In this document: piece by piece, positions 43,442 through 52,040 of the stretch
How positions within the stretch are numbered: the stretch's first letter is position 1
Layout of the letters: every line of letters starts with the position of its first letter
Assembly (NCBI GenBank): GCA_022825385.1
Contig: JAJDWX010000042.1
Span: forward strand, 49,071 to 113,070
Length of the DNA: 64,000 nt
Direction of reading: 5' to 3'
Source of the DNA: Rhodothermales bacterium
Lineage (GTDB): Bacteria; Bacteroidota; Rhodothermia; Rhodothermales; VXPQ01
Notes under the pieces: model-generated
What the model was told of the DNA's origin: nothing
Database searches by the model: none
Seen by the model: only the letters and a program-made list of their open reading frames with translations
Program-made: the position numbers and the translations under genes

Positions 43442-43938
43442 GGTTCACCTCGCTATTTAATGAGTGTCATTCGGCCTGTGTCCTGGAAATCGCCCGACCG
43501 CCTTCAGGATACTTAACGATTTTTTCAAAGTCAAGCCCTAAATGTGACCTCTCAATAGGTTGCTCATTATCTCTGGATTTCCGAATTTATAATGTTACCA
43601 AAACATTAAATCTGGCCGTCGGCGACATCAACTGCCCCAAAATTCGCATCAAAAGCCGCATGATCTCCCCAGGAGCCCCGCTCTCCCGTCTCCACGCGGC
43701 GTTCAGCGTGAAGGTGCGGCTTTTGTGACAGTGCTCCAGACTCCGCAAATACGCCCGCCTTATTTATTTAACCTCGAAATTTCGCGCCTTACTATTTTAA
43801 CCGGCCCCTCGGAAAGGCGCGCCACGGGGCTGACTAAGCCCCAAATTCCGCATACTCGCCTGCGCAGAGAAGGGGCGCCCTTCGCCTTCCGCAGGAACCG
43901 TCCCGCCCGGAAGTCGTTGCGTTGCAAGGAGGCCCGCC
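43442..43938. other. Intergenic region upstream of the A+T-rich orphan
   Basis: About 497 bases. It holds a small perfect hairpin TAATGTT/AACATTA (43590-43608), which could be an operator. It also holds an 11-bp inverted repeat, CAAAAGCCGCA at 43650-43660 against TGCGGCTTTTG at 43715-43725, and an inverted A+T box (43756-43802). A GGGGCT/AGCCCC hairpin lies at 43826-43842. Composition changes from A+T-rich to G+C-rich near 43610. Confidence 0.6.
43756..43802 (-). repeat. A+T box, copy 5 (inverted)
   Basis: CGCCTTATTTATTTAACC at 43756-43773 and CGCCTTACTATTTTAACC at 43785-43802 are the reverse complements of the two units at 37202 and 37172. They lie in the same order when read on the minus strand and differ by one base in the spacer. 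An 11-bp hairpin lies on its left (43650-43725), as if it were a worn copy of the composite element. Confidence 0.85.
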
Positions 43939-45174
43939 TTGCTACGCCATGCGCGCTTTTTTCAATCCGTCGCCGTACGGTTCTGGTTCGTTTCATTTGC
44001 TTCCCCTTTTTCCGTGCACGTCAGGGACCGGTTCGACGTAGCCTTTGCGCTTCACGGCGATCTGCCGAGCAATTCGCGGGCGCTTCGGCAGCTCAGGCTG
44101 CTTGGCGACGCTGGCCTGCGCGTCCGGGTCGTTGTTGCCGTCTCTCGCGCGCCCGACGAGACGGCAAGACCGGGCATGCCGGACCTTCCAGACCTTCCTG
44201 GCGCCCGGATCGATACGATTTCTGTCGCCGCGCAATCCGGTCCGCCTTTCTTTCGGGAATTGCACCGCCGCATGCGCCGGGCGTTGCTCGAAACCCCTGC
44301 CCGCGCGTTCCATGCCTCGGGTTTGTACGTGCTGCCCGCCGCGCAGGCCGCGGCCCGCGCCTGCGACGCCCGCGTAGTCTACGATGTCCGGGAACTCTAT
44401 CCGCATGTTCCTTCTACGGTCGGGAAGCCCTGGGCGCGCGCGTTCTGGAGCCTGCTCGAACGCCGATACATCCGGCGGGCCGACGCCATCCTGACGGTGG
44501 GGGACGCCATTGCGGACCGTCTGTCCAGGACGTACGGCGTCGCCCGTCCCGCCGTACTCTACAACATCCCGCTGCGCAAGCCCGGCCCGCTCCGTCCGGT
44601 TCCCCTTGCGCCGGACCTTGATCCGGGCGTCGTAACCATCTTGCACCAGGGGAATATGATGAAAGCGCGCGGCTGCGAAGAGCTGGTGGCCGCCATGCCG
44701 GACGTCGAAGGCGCCGCGCTTGTGTTTCTCGGTGGCGGGCCGCTTCGCTTGCCATTAGCGGAGCAGGCGGCAGCGCTGGGGGTCGCGCGCCGGGTTCGTT
44801 TCGTCGATCCCGTTCCGTCGGATCGGCTTCTGGAGCACACCGCTTCCGCCGATCTGGGCGTTACCCTGCTTCAGGATACCTGTCTTAACCATCGCTTTGC
44901 GCTGCCGAACAAGTTATTCGAATATCTGATGGCGGGTCTCCCGGTCATTGCCTCGGATTTGCCCGAAATCCGGCGCGTGGTGGCTCCATGCGACGTGGGC
45001 CTCCTGTGCGAACCCGGCAACCAGCGCGCGCTGACGGACGCCTTGCGCCGCGCGGTCGCCAGCGAATCGCTTCGGGCGCGGTGGCGTCGGAATATTCCCT
45101 GCGTTTTCGAAACTTTTAACCCGGATTCGGTATCCAAGCGCTTTCTGGATATCTACGAAGGATTGCTCCGCTGA
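43939..45174 (+). CDS. Glycosyltransferase family 4 protein
   Basis: 411 residues from TTG 43939, chosen because AGGAGG lies six bases upstream at 43927-43932; the nearby ATG at 43949 is out of frame. The GT4/GT-B build shows VVYDVRELYPHVPSTVG, RYIRRADAILTVGDAIADRLSRTYG, then the nucleotide-sugar domain with VVTILHQGNMMKARGCEELV, VFLGGGPLR and the acid motif FEYLMAGLPVIASDLPEIRRV. It probably adds a sugar to a lipid or polysaccharide. No glycan cluster surrounds it, so the acceptor is unknown. Confidence 0.87.
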   Translation: MLRHARFFQSVAVRFWFVSFASPFSVHVRDRFDVAFALHGDLPSNSRALRQLRLLGDAGLRVRVVVAVSRAPDETARPGMPDLPDLPGARIDTISVAAQSGPPFFRELHRRMRRALLETPARAFHASGLYVLPAAQAAARACDARVVYDVRELYPHVPSTVGKPWARAFWSLLERRYIRRADAILTVGDAIADRLSRTYGVARPAVLYNIPLRKPGPLRPVPLAPDLDPGVVTILHQGNMMKARGCEELVAAMPDVEGAALVFLGGGPLRLPLAEQAAALGVARRVRFVDPVPSDRLLEHTASADLGVTLLQDTCLNHRFALPNKLFEYLMAGLPVIASDLPEIRRVVAPCDVGLLCEPGNQRALTDALRRAVASESLRARWRRNIPCVFETFNPDSVSKRFLDIYEGLLR

Positions 45175-45179
45175 GCGTC

Positions 45180-45731
45180 ATGCATCGCCCTGGAACATTT
45201 GCTGGATCGCTTGCCGCGCCGCGCGCGTTGCGGGGCCTTGTTTGCCTTCTTGCCTTCGCGGCGTATCTGTATGCGCCGGCGCAGGCGCAAGACGCCAGCG
45301 TAGCGGCCGAAGGGCTGGACTGGAAAGATTTCGAAGCCGCCGTTGCAGAGGCCGAGGCGCAGGACAAGAAATTGATCGTGGACGTGTATGCGGCGTGGTG
45401 CCCGTGGTGCCGCCGGCTGCAACGCGAGGTCTATGCGCACGACGAGGTGCAGGCGTATATCCGGGAGCGCTTCGTGGTGACGCGCCTGGACGCAGAAAAC
45501 ACGGCGGACAGCCTCCGTTTTCGCGACTATACGCTGACCCCGTCGGAAATGGCGGCGGGCCTGGGGGCTTCGGGATTTCCGACCACCGTTTTTCTGGACG
45601 AGGCAGGACAGTACATCACGCGCTTGCCGGGTTTCATCACGGCGCCGGATTTTCTGGACGTGCTGAATTACATCGGAAGCGAAGCGTTCGTGGATGTTAC
45701 GTTCGAGGAGTACCTGGGGGAAAGCGAATAG
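45180..45731 (+). CDS. Periplasmic thioredoxin-family protein
   Basis: 183 residues with a signal peptide (ALRGLVCLLAFAAYLYAPAQAQ). The mature domain has KKLIVDVYAAWCPWCRRLQREVYAHDEV with a CPWC active site and GASGFPTTVFLDEAGQYITRLPGF with the cis-proline. This fits the DUF255/thioredoxin_7-like periplasmic thioredoxins, which keep disulfides or cytochrome cysteines in order outside the inner membrane. It starts five bases after the glycosyltransferase stop. Confidence 0.87.
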   Translation: MHRPGTFAGSLAAPRALRGLVCLLAFAAYLYAPAQAQDASVAAEGLDWKDFEAAVAEAEAQDKKLIVDVYAAWCPWCRRLQREVYAHDEVQAYIRERFVVTRLDAENTADSLRFRDYTLTPSEMAAGLGASGFPTTVFLDEAGQYITRLPGFITAPDFLDVLNYIGSEAFVDVTFEEYLGESE

Positions 45732-45800
45732 GGAAACCGGAATTTCCGTCCGCGCCCGCCGCGCCTTGTCCGCTTCGTTATTTCCCTTTCTCCTGACCGC

Positions 45801-46574
45801 ATGCACCGTATTCTGAACGTCCTGAAGATATTCCGGGTCATGCTTGCGAGCGCGTTGCAGGCCAACCGGGACGCGGCGGGGCTGGAACGCGCGGAAGCCT
45901 GGCGCCGCCGGTCCCGGCAGTTGCATGCAGGATGCGCCCGACTCTGCGAGCAGGCGAATATTCGCGTCCGGGTGGAAGGAACGATCCCGAAACGGACGGG
46001 CATGCTTGTCGTGGCGAACCATTTCGGGGTGCTCGATCCCATAGTATTGACGGCGGCGACGCCCATGGCCCCGGTTGCGCGGGCCGACCTGCAACGTTGG
46101 CCGTTCGTCGGCGACGTAGCCGTTTCGCATGGCATGATTCCGGTGGAGCGGGAGCGCCGCACGGCGGCGTTGTCTTTCGTCGAACGCGTGGGCGAACGGT
46201 TGGCGGCCGGGCTGAACGTGCTGGTATTTCCCGAGGGGCATACCAGCGAAGCGCGAGAAGTTCGCCCGTTCAAGACAGGGGTGTTCGAGGCGGCGAGCGG
46301 GTGGGCCGGGGGCCTTGTTTTGCCCGCCTATCTGTCTATCGATCAGGTGGAAGGCGACGCGGCCGACGACGAGGCGCGTCGCCGCGTGGTATGGCTGGAG
46401 CATACGCCTTTCTGGGCGCACGTATGGTCGCTGGCCGGACTGCGGAGCCTGGAATACACCGTGCATTTCGGCGAACCGATCCCTGCCGAAGGGCGGAATC
46501 GCAAGGAATTGGCACAAGTTGCCCGCAACGCGGTTGAAGACCTCCGGCTGTCTCTGCATCCCTCCCGCGCCTGA
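45801..46574 (+). CDS. 1-acylglycerol-3-phosphate acyltransferase (PlsC-type)
   Basis: 257 residues with the two key acyltransferase motifs: NHFGVLDP (H-x4-D) near residue 74 and FPEGHTS near 145. It also has MIPVERERRTAALSFVERVGERL between them. PlsC-type enzymes make phosphatidate from lysophosphatidate, but related family members acylate other lipids. An N-terminal amphipathic stretch (ILNVLKIFRVMLASALQ) would hold it on the membrane. The HtrA gene follows about 60 bases later. Confidence 0.85.
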   Translation: MHRILNVLKIFRVMLASALQANRDAAGLERAEAWRRRSRQLHAGCARLCEQANIRVRVEGTIPKRTGMLVVANHFGVLDPIVLTAATPMAPVARADLQRWPFVGDVAVSHGMIPVERERRTAALSFVERVGERLAAGLNVLVFPEGHTSEAREVRPFKTGVFEAASGWAGGLVLPAYLSIDQVEGDAADDEARRRVVWLEHTPFWAHVWSLAGLRSLEYTVHFGEPIPAEGRNRKELAQVARNAVEDLRLSLHPSRA

Positions 46575-46637
46575 AGGGACCTGCTCTCTTATCGCTTTCC
46601 GTGCGTCTTTTGCTACGCCCGCCCCGCCGATTGCGCC

Positions 46638-47882
46638 ATGCACGAAAAACAACTCGACCGACGATTGCGCGCGAGCATCCGTTTCCTGATCGGCATTGGA
46701 CTCGCGCTGACAGGATTGGCCGTGGCCATTTTGTGGGTTTTGGTCGCGGGACAAAACGAGCGGTCCCTTCCCCGGTCCGCGCGCGTGGCGGAACCCGTTC
46801 AACTGGGGCGTTTGCCGCTGGAGGCGGACCGTCCGCCGACGGATTCGCCGGATCGATTCCCCGACGTCGCGGCCCTGAACGAGGTGTTTCGGCAGGTGGC
46901 CGACCGGGTTACGCCTTCCGTGGTGTACATACAAGCGGATATTCCCTTCGGCAGGGACCGGCATCACGATTTCGACGAAGAGGAACAGGGCTTTTTTCGG
47001 AGATACCCGTTGCCGGAAGCCGTCGGGAGCGGGGTATTGCTTAGCGCCGAGGGACATGTCGTAACGAACTACCATGTCGTGGAGGATGCGGAGCGTGTCC
47101 GCGTAACGCTTTCCGACAAGCGTACGTTCGAGGCCCGGATTGTGGGCGCCGACCCCTCCACGGACCTGGCCGTGCTGGAAATAGAGGGCGTCGAGGACTT
47201 GCCTGCCATTTTGCTGGGCGATTCCGACGGGTTGGACGCAGGCGAATGGGTGCTTGCCGTAGGCAATCCGTTTCGGCTTACGTCCACGGTGACGGCGGGG
47301 ATCGTCAGCGCGACGGGACGGCAGGTGAATATCATTGACGACGATTTCGGGATCGAGGATTTTATTCAGACCGACGCCGCCATCAATCCGGGCAACTCGG
47401 GGGGCGCCGTGGTGAATCTGAACGGCGAACTGGTGGGCATTTCCACGGCCATCGCTACGGAAACCGGTTCCAGCCAGGGCTATGGATTCGCCGTTCCTGT
47501 CAACCTTGTTACGCGCGTGGCCGGGGACCTTATCGAATATGGCGCGGTGCAGCGCGGGTACCTGGGCGTACGCATTCAAACCGTGGACGCGGCGCTGGCG
47601 CGGCGCCTTGGCATGGACCGGATCCGCGGCGTGTATATCGCCGGGGTTGCGAACAGCGGGGCGGCGGCCCGGGCCGGCATGCGCCGTCGGGACGTGATCC
47701 TGTCGGTGGACGAACGCGTCGTGAATGCGTCCAACGAGTTGCAGAGCGTGCTTGCGCGCCGCCGTCCGGGGGACGAACTGGTTGTGCAGGTATGGCGGGA
47801 CGGCGAGGTGCTCGACCTTCCCGTGTCGTTGCGCCCCCGCGACGAAAGCGACGCCTTTTACCAAATAGAAATCCCTCGGTAG
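46638..47882 (+). CDS. HtrA/DegP-family serine protease with one PDZ domain
   Basis: 414 residues. An uncleaved membrane anchor (IRFLIGIGLALTGLAVAILWVLVAG) at 15-40 is followed by a linker. The trypsin-like domain has catalytic His in VVTNYHVVEDAE, Asp in ADPSTDLAVLEIEG and Ser in INPGNSGGAVVNL. One PDZ domain (GYLGVRIQTVDAAL to VVQVWRDGEVLDLPV) ends the protein, so it is a DegS-like, membrane-tethered form rather than two-PDZ DegP. It degrades or senses misfolded envelope proteins. aroC starts six bases after its stop. Confidence 0.93.
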   Translation: MHEKQLDRRLRASIRFLIGIGLALTGLAVAILWVLVAGQNERSLPRSARVAEPVQLGRLPLEADRPPTDSPDRFPDVAALNEVFRQVADRVTPSVVYIQADIPFGRDRHHDFDEEEQGFFRRYPLPEAVGSGVLLSAEGHVVTNYHVVEDAERVRVTLSDKRTFEARIVGADPSTDLAVLEIEGVEDLPAILLGDSDGLDAGEWVLAVGNPFRLTSTVTAGIVSATGRQVNIIDDDFGIEDFIQTDAAINPGNSGGAVVNLNGELVGISTAIATETGSSQGYGFAVPVNLVTRVAGDLIEYGAVQRGYLGVRIQTVDAALARRLGMDRIRGVYIAGVANSGAAARAGMRRRDVILSVDERVVNASNELQSVLARRRPGDELVVQVWRDGEVLDLPVSLRPRDESDAFYQIEIPR

Positions 47883-47888
47883 GTAATT

Positions 47889-49088
47889 ATGATACGGTAT
47901 TTGACGGCGGGCGAATCGCATGGAGAGGCGCTGATAGGCATTGTCGAAGGGATGCCGGCGGGCGTGCCGCTTTCGTCCGACGATATTGATCGCCAACTGG
48001 CCCGGCGCTGGCTGGGCTACGGGCGAGGAGGCCGGTCGAAGATAGAACAGGACCGGGCGCATATCTATTCCGGGGTCCGTTTTTCCCGAACGATGGGTAG
48101 CCCGGTGGCGCTGCGCCTGGACAACGCGGCCTACAGGAAGGACCGGTCCGGGTGGCCCGAGGTGATGTCCGTCGCGGGTTCGGGCGAAGGCGTGGAAAAG
48201 ATTACGCTGCCGAGGCCGGGCCATGCGGACCTCGCCGGATTGCAGAAGTACGGTTTCGACGACATTCGGCCCGTCATCGACCGGGCCAGCGCGCGCGAGA
48301 CGGCCATGCGCGTGGCGTGCTGCACGCTGGCCCGGCAATTGCTGGCCCAGTTCGGGATTCAAGTGGGCAGCCATGTCCTGCAGATTGGCGAGGTGGGGTG
48401 CCGGGAATACGCCTCCGACCGGGTGGCAGAGCTGCTTGCCGGGGGCGCGGAGCGGGTGAGCGAGGCCGCCGACGCAAGCGAAGTGCGCATGCTGGACGCA
48501 GCGCTTTCCAGCCAATGCATCGAGCATATCGTGGCTACGAAGCAGGCGGGCGATTCGCTGGGCGGCGCGTACGAAGTGATCGTATCGGGCGCGCCGCCGG
48601 GGCTGGGTTCGTACGTGCATTGGGATCGGCGGCTCGACGGACGCCTGGCGCAGGCCATTCTGTCGATTCAGGGGCAAAAAGCGGTGGAGATAGGGGACGG
48701 GGTGGCGGCGGCGGCCCGCCCGGGGTCGCGGGTGCACGATCCCGTCGTGTCCGCCGGGCAGGGCTTTTCCCGGAGCGCAAACCATGCGGGCGGCGTGGAA
48801 GGCGGCATGTCGAACGGCATGCCCATCGTGGTGCGCGGCTACATGAAGCCCATTCCTACGCTCGTCAAGCCGCTCGGCACGGTGGACGTGGCCTCGGGAG
48901 AAGCGCAGCCGACCCGGTACGAGCGAAGCGACGTAACGTCCGTGCCGGCGGCCTCGACCGTTGCGGAAGCCACCGTGGCGCTGGCCGTCGCCAATGCGTT
49001 TCTGGAGAAATTCGGCGGAGACAGCCTGTCGGAGATTCGGGCCCGCTACGACGCCGAAGTCGCCGGATCAAGCCGCGCAAGGTCCTGA
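47889..49088 (+). CDS. aroC: Chorismate synthase
   Basis: 399 residues, slightly longer than the E. coli enzyme. Family motifs are TAGESHGEALIGIVEGMPAG at the N-terminus, RRWLGYGRGGRSKIEQD and the active-site DRASARETAMRVA. VEGGMSNGMPIVVRGYMKP and the C-terminal RYERSDVTSVPAASTVAEA follow. It converts 5-enolpyruvylshikimate 3-phosphate to chorismate using reduced FMN, the common precursor of aromatic amino acids. All landmarks are intact. Confidence 0.97.
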   Translation: MIRYLTAGESHGEALIGIVEGMPAGVPLSSDDIDRQLARRWLGYGRGGRSKIEQDRAHIYSGVRFSRTMGSPVALRLDNAAYRKDRSGWPEVMSVAGSGEGVEKITLPRPGHADLAGLQKYGFDDIRPVIDRASARETAMRVACCTLARQLLAQFGIQVGSHVLQIGEVGCREYASDRVAELLAGGAERVSEAADASEVRMLDAALSSQCIEHIVATKQAGDSLGGAYEVIVSGAPPGLGSYVHWDRRLDGRLAQAILSIQGQKAVEIGDGVAAAARPGSRVHDPVVSAGQGFSRSANHAGGVEGGMSNGMPIVVRGYMKPIPTLVKPLGTVDVASGEAQPTRYERSDVTSVPAASTVAEATVALAVANAFLEKFGGDSLSEIRARYDAEVAGSSRARS

Positions 49089-49232
49089 GGCCAACCGGGA
49101 AAGCCCGTATATTCCGTTATATCCCGTTATATCCCGGACGGCTGTTCTGATGGGCATGCAAAGCATTCGATAACTTCCTGCCGTCGTTATAGCCACCGTA
49201 AAATTATTTATCTGTTTCATCTGTACGAATCC

Positions 49233-51905
49233 ATGCCTGCGAAGGAAGCGTCCCGCAAGGAAAAAGCAAGCCGCAATACGGCGTACCGGCCCGCCGAGAT
49301 CGAGGCCAAATGGTACGCCTGGTGGAACGAGCGCGACCTGTTCCGCGCCCGCCCGCAATCCGGCAAGCCGCCCCATGTTATCGTGATGCCGCCGCCGAAC
49401 GTAACCGGCGCGTTGCATATGGGACATGCGTTGCAGGACGCCATTCAGGACGCGCTGACGCGCCTTCGACGCATGCAGGGCTGGGAGGCGCTCTGGTTGC
49501 CGGGCGTGGATCATGCCGGCATCGCCACGCAAAACGTGGTGGAGAAGGAATTGGCCCGGGAGGGCAAAACGCGCCACGACCTGGGCCGCGAACGGTTCGT
49601 CGAGCGGGTTCGGGAATGGAAAGAGGAATACGGCGGCAAGATTCTGGAGCAGAAACGCCGCCTTGGGGACTCGTGCGACTGGAGCCGGGAGCGGTTCACC
49701 ATGGACGAAGGCTTCACGAGGGCGGTGCAGGAAGCGTTCGTGCGCTTGTACGAGGAGGGACTTGTTTATCGGGGAGATTACCTGGTCAACTGGGACCCGG
49801 AAAACCGGACCGCCCTGTCCGACGAAGAGGTGGAAAACGTAGAACGGGAAGGATATCTGTGGCATATCGATTATCCGCTGGCGGACGGCTCCGGGGCGAT
49901 TACGGTCGCCACGACCCGCCCGGAAACGATGCTGGGAGATACGGCGGTGGCCGTCCATCCCGAGGATCCGCGCTATGCGGGCCTCACAGGGAAGAAGGTG
50001 GCGCTTCCCCTGACGGACCGGGAAATTCCCGTGATTGCGGACGACTATGTCAAGATGGATTTCGGGGCCGGGGCGCTGAAGGTTACGCCGGGCCACGACC
50101 GGAACGATTTCGAGATCGGACGCAGGCATGGCCTGGAGGTCGTCAATGTGATTCGGCCCGACGGCGCGCTGAACGAAGCGTGCGGACCGTACGAGGGGAT
50201 GGATCGCTTCGCCGCCCGCGACCGCATCGTGGAAGACCTGGACCGGGCCGGATTGCTTGTCCGCGCCGAGTCCATGAAAGGCACGATTCCCGTGTCGAGC
50301 CGGTCTGGCGCGATCATCGAGCCGCTTGTTTCCCGGCAGTGGTTCGTGAAAATGGAGCCGCTGGCCGAACCGGCGATCGAAGCGGCGCGGGCGGGCAAGG
50401 TCGTTTTTCACCCGAAGCGCTGGGAAAACGAATATTTTCGATGGATGGAAAACATCCGGGACTGGACCATTTCCCGGCAACTCTGGTGGGGGCATCGCAT
50501 TCCCGTCTGGTATCATGTGGACGAGGAGGGCCGGATCGACGAGCGGAGGGGGTATGTGGTGTCGGTGGACCGGCCCGGCCCCGGCATGGCGCAGGACGAG
50601 GACGTGCTCGACACCTGGTTTTCGTCGTGGTTGTGGCCGTTCGCCACGCTGGGATGGCCGAAAGAGACGGAAGACCTGGCGTATTTCTATCCTACGCAGG
50701 CGCTTGTATCCGGCTACGACATTCTTTTCTTCTGGATCGCCCGCATGATTATGGCGGGATGCCGCTTTATGGGCGAGCCGCCCTACCGGGACATCTTCAT
50801 TACGGGCATGATCAAGGACAAGCAGGGGCGCTGGATGTCGAAGAGCCTTGGCAACGGCATCGATCCGCTGGACATGATCGACCAGTACGGCGCCGACGCG
50901 GTCCGGTTTTCTCTGGTGATTCTGTGTGCGCAGGGGCAGGATATCCGGCTTGATCCGACGAAATTCGAGATGGGGCGCAATTTTGCGAACAAGATATGGA
51001 ATGCGTTTCGGGTATTCGGACGGTTCCTGGAGCCGGGGAAAACGTATCGGCGGACGCGCGCTTTCGAAGAACTGGCGCTGGTGGAGCAGTGGATGGCGCA
51101 CCGGCTGCACGTCGCGATAGGGGAGGTGGACGAGGCGTTGTCGCGCTATCGCCTGAACGAAGCACTGGCCCGGATATACGATCTTTTCCGGAAGGATTAC
51201 TGCGACTGGTATCTCGAACTTATCAAACCGGCGGCGGGGGAGGAGCCGGACGAGGAAACGCTGGCGCTGGCCGTCGAACTCTACGATGCCATGCTCCGGC
51301 TGCTGCATCCGTTCATGCCGTTCCTTACCGAGGAGTTGTGGGCGCAGTTGCAACCCCGGGACGAAGGCGCCTGCTGCATGACGGCTCCCTGGCCCGCGCA
51401 GGACGCTTCGTGCATGGACGCGGATCGCGCGGCGGCGTTCGACCGGATACAAGACGTCGTATCGGGCATTCGGAACATCCGAAGCGAGTACGGGGTGGCC
51501 CCCGGCGCGGAAGTAGACGCGCTGGTCCAGGTTTCGCCCGACGCGGAAGGCCTCGGCGAGATCCTGGCTGCGCACGGCGGGTATTTTCGTACGCTGGCGC
51601 GCGTACGGACGCTGACCGTGGGCAGCGACCTGTCGCGTCCGGCGGGGGCGGCTTCGCATGTCGCCGGGCCGTGCGAAGCGTTCGTCCCGCTGGCCGGTAT
51701 CATCGACCTGGCCGTGGAGCGCGAACGCCTGAACAAGGAAATCGCGCAAAAGGAGCGTTTTCTCGGGAGCGTTCGCCGGAAGTTGGCGAACGAGCAATTC
51801 GTTGCCCGCGCGCGGCCCGAGGTGGTCGAACGGGAGCGTCAAAAGGAGCGGGACGCCGTCGCGGACCTTGCCCGGCTCCGCAAAAATCTCGAAAACCTGG
51901 GCTGA
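49233..51905 (+). CDS. valS: Valyl-tRNA synthetase
   Basis: 890 residues, class Ia. The HIGH-type motif is NVTGALHMGHALQD near residue 55, after VIVMPPPNVTG. The CP1 editing domain has TRPETMLGDTAVAVHPEDPRY and the KVTPGHDRNDFEIGRRH region. The second signature is GRWMSKSLGNGIDPLD, with Trp where Lys is usual at its first position. The C-terminal coiled coil (LAVERERLNKEIAQKERFLGSVRRKL, ERERQKERDAVADLARLRKNL) contacts tRNA, as in other ValRS. The ATG at 49233 leads a lysine-rich tail. Confidence 0.97.
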   Translation: MPAKEASRKEKASRNTAYRPAEIEAKWYAWWNERDLFRARPQSGKPPHVIVMPPPNVTGALHMGHALQDAIQDALTRLRRMQGWEALWLPGVDHAGIATQNVVEKELAREGKTRHDLGRERFVERVREWKEEYGGKILEQKRRLGDSCDWSRERFTMDEGFTRAVQEAFVRLYEEGLVYRGDYLVNWDPENRTALSDEEVENVEREGYLWHIDYPLADGSGAITVATTRPETMLGDTAVAVHPEDPRYAGLTGKKVALPLTDREIPVIADDYVKMDFGAGALKVTPGHDRNDFEIGRRHGLEVVNVIRPDGALNEACGPYEGMDRFAARDRIVEDLDRAGLLVRAESMKGTIPVSSRSGAIIEPLVSRQWFVKMEPLAEPAIEAARAGKVVFHPKRWENEYFRWMENIRDWTISRQLWWGHRIPVWYHVDEEGRIDERRGYVVSVDRPGPGMAQDEDVLDTWFSSWLWPFATLGWPKETEDLAYFYPTQALVSGYDILFFWIARMIMAGCRFMGEPPYRDIFITGMIKDKQGRWMSKSLGNGIDPLDMIDQYGADAVRFSLVILCAQGQDIRLDPTKFEMGRNFANKIWNAFRVFGRFLEPGKTYRRTRAFEELALVEQWMAHRLHVAIGEVDEALSRYRLNEALARIYDLFRKDYCDWYLELIKPAAGEEPDEETLALAVELYDAMLRLLHPFMPFLTEELWAQLQPRDEGACCMTAPWPAQDASCMDADRAAAFDRIQDVVSGIRNIRSEYGVAPGAEVDALVQVSPDAEGLGEILAAHGGYFRTLARVRTLTVGSDLSRPAGAASHVAGPCEAFVPLAGIIDLAVERERLNKEIAQKERFLGSVRRKLANEQFVARARPEVVERERQKERDAVADLARLRKNLENLG

Positions 51906-52040
51906 AATCGCCCGGCGGTTCGTTTTTCGGGGGATGCCGGCGTATTTATCGGGGTAATCTGCGGAGAAATTTGCATACCTTCAAAATGGGAAGTATCCTT
52001 AAGGCCCGAACGTCGCCCCTGAATATTTCGTGAATTCGCC

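Noticed and set aside
43420..43728. 102-codon plus-strand frame beside the A+T-rich orphan
   Set aside because: It crosses the sharp composition change near 43610 and shows no motif, signal peptide or ribosome site; more likely spacer.
45153..48785. Open minus-strand frame of about 1210 codons
   Set aside because: It runs antisense through the thioredoxin, plsC, htrA and aroC genes, all of which have family motifs. In G+C-rich DNA the opposite strand often stays open. Its translation is arginine/histidine-rich with no domain.
49068..51842. Open minus-strand frame of about 924 codons
   Set aside because: Antisense shadow of valS, which is complete and has both class I signatures.
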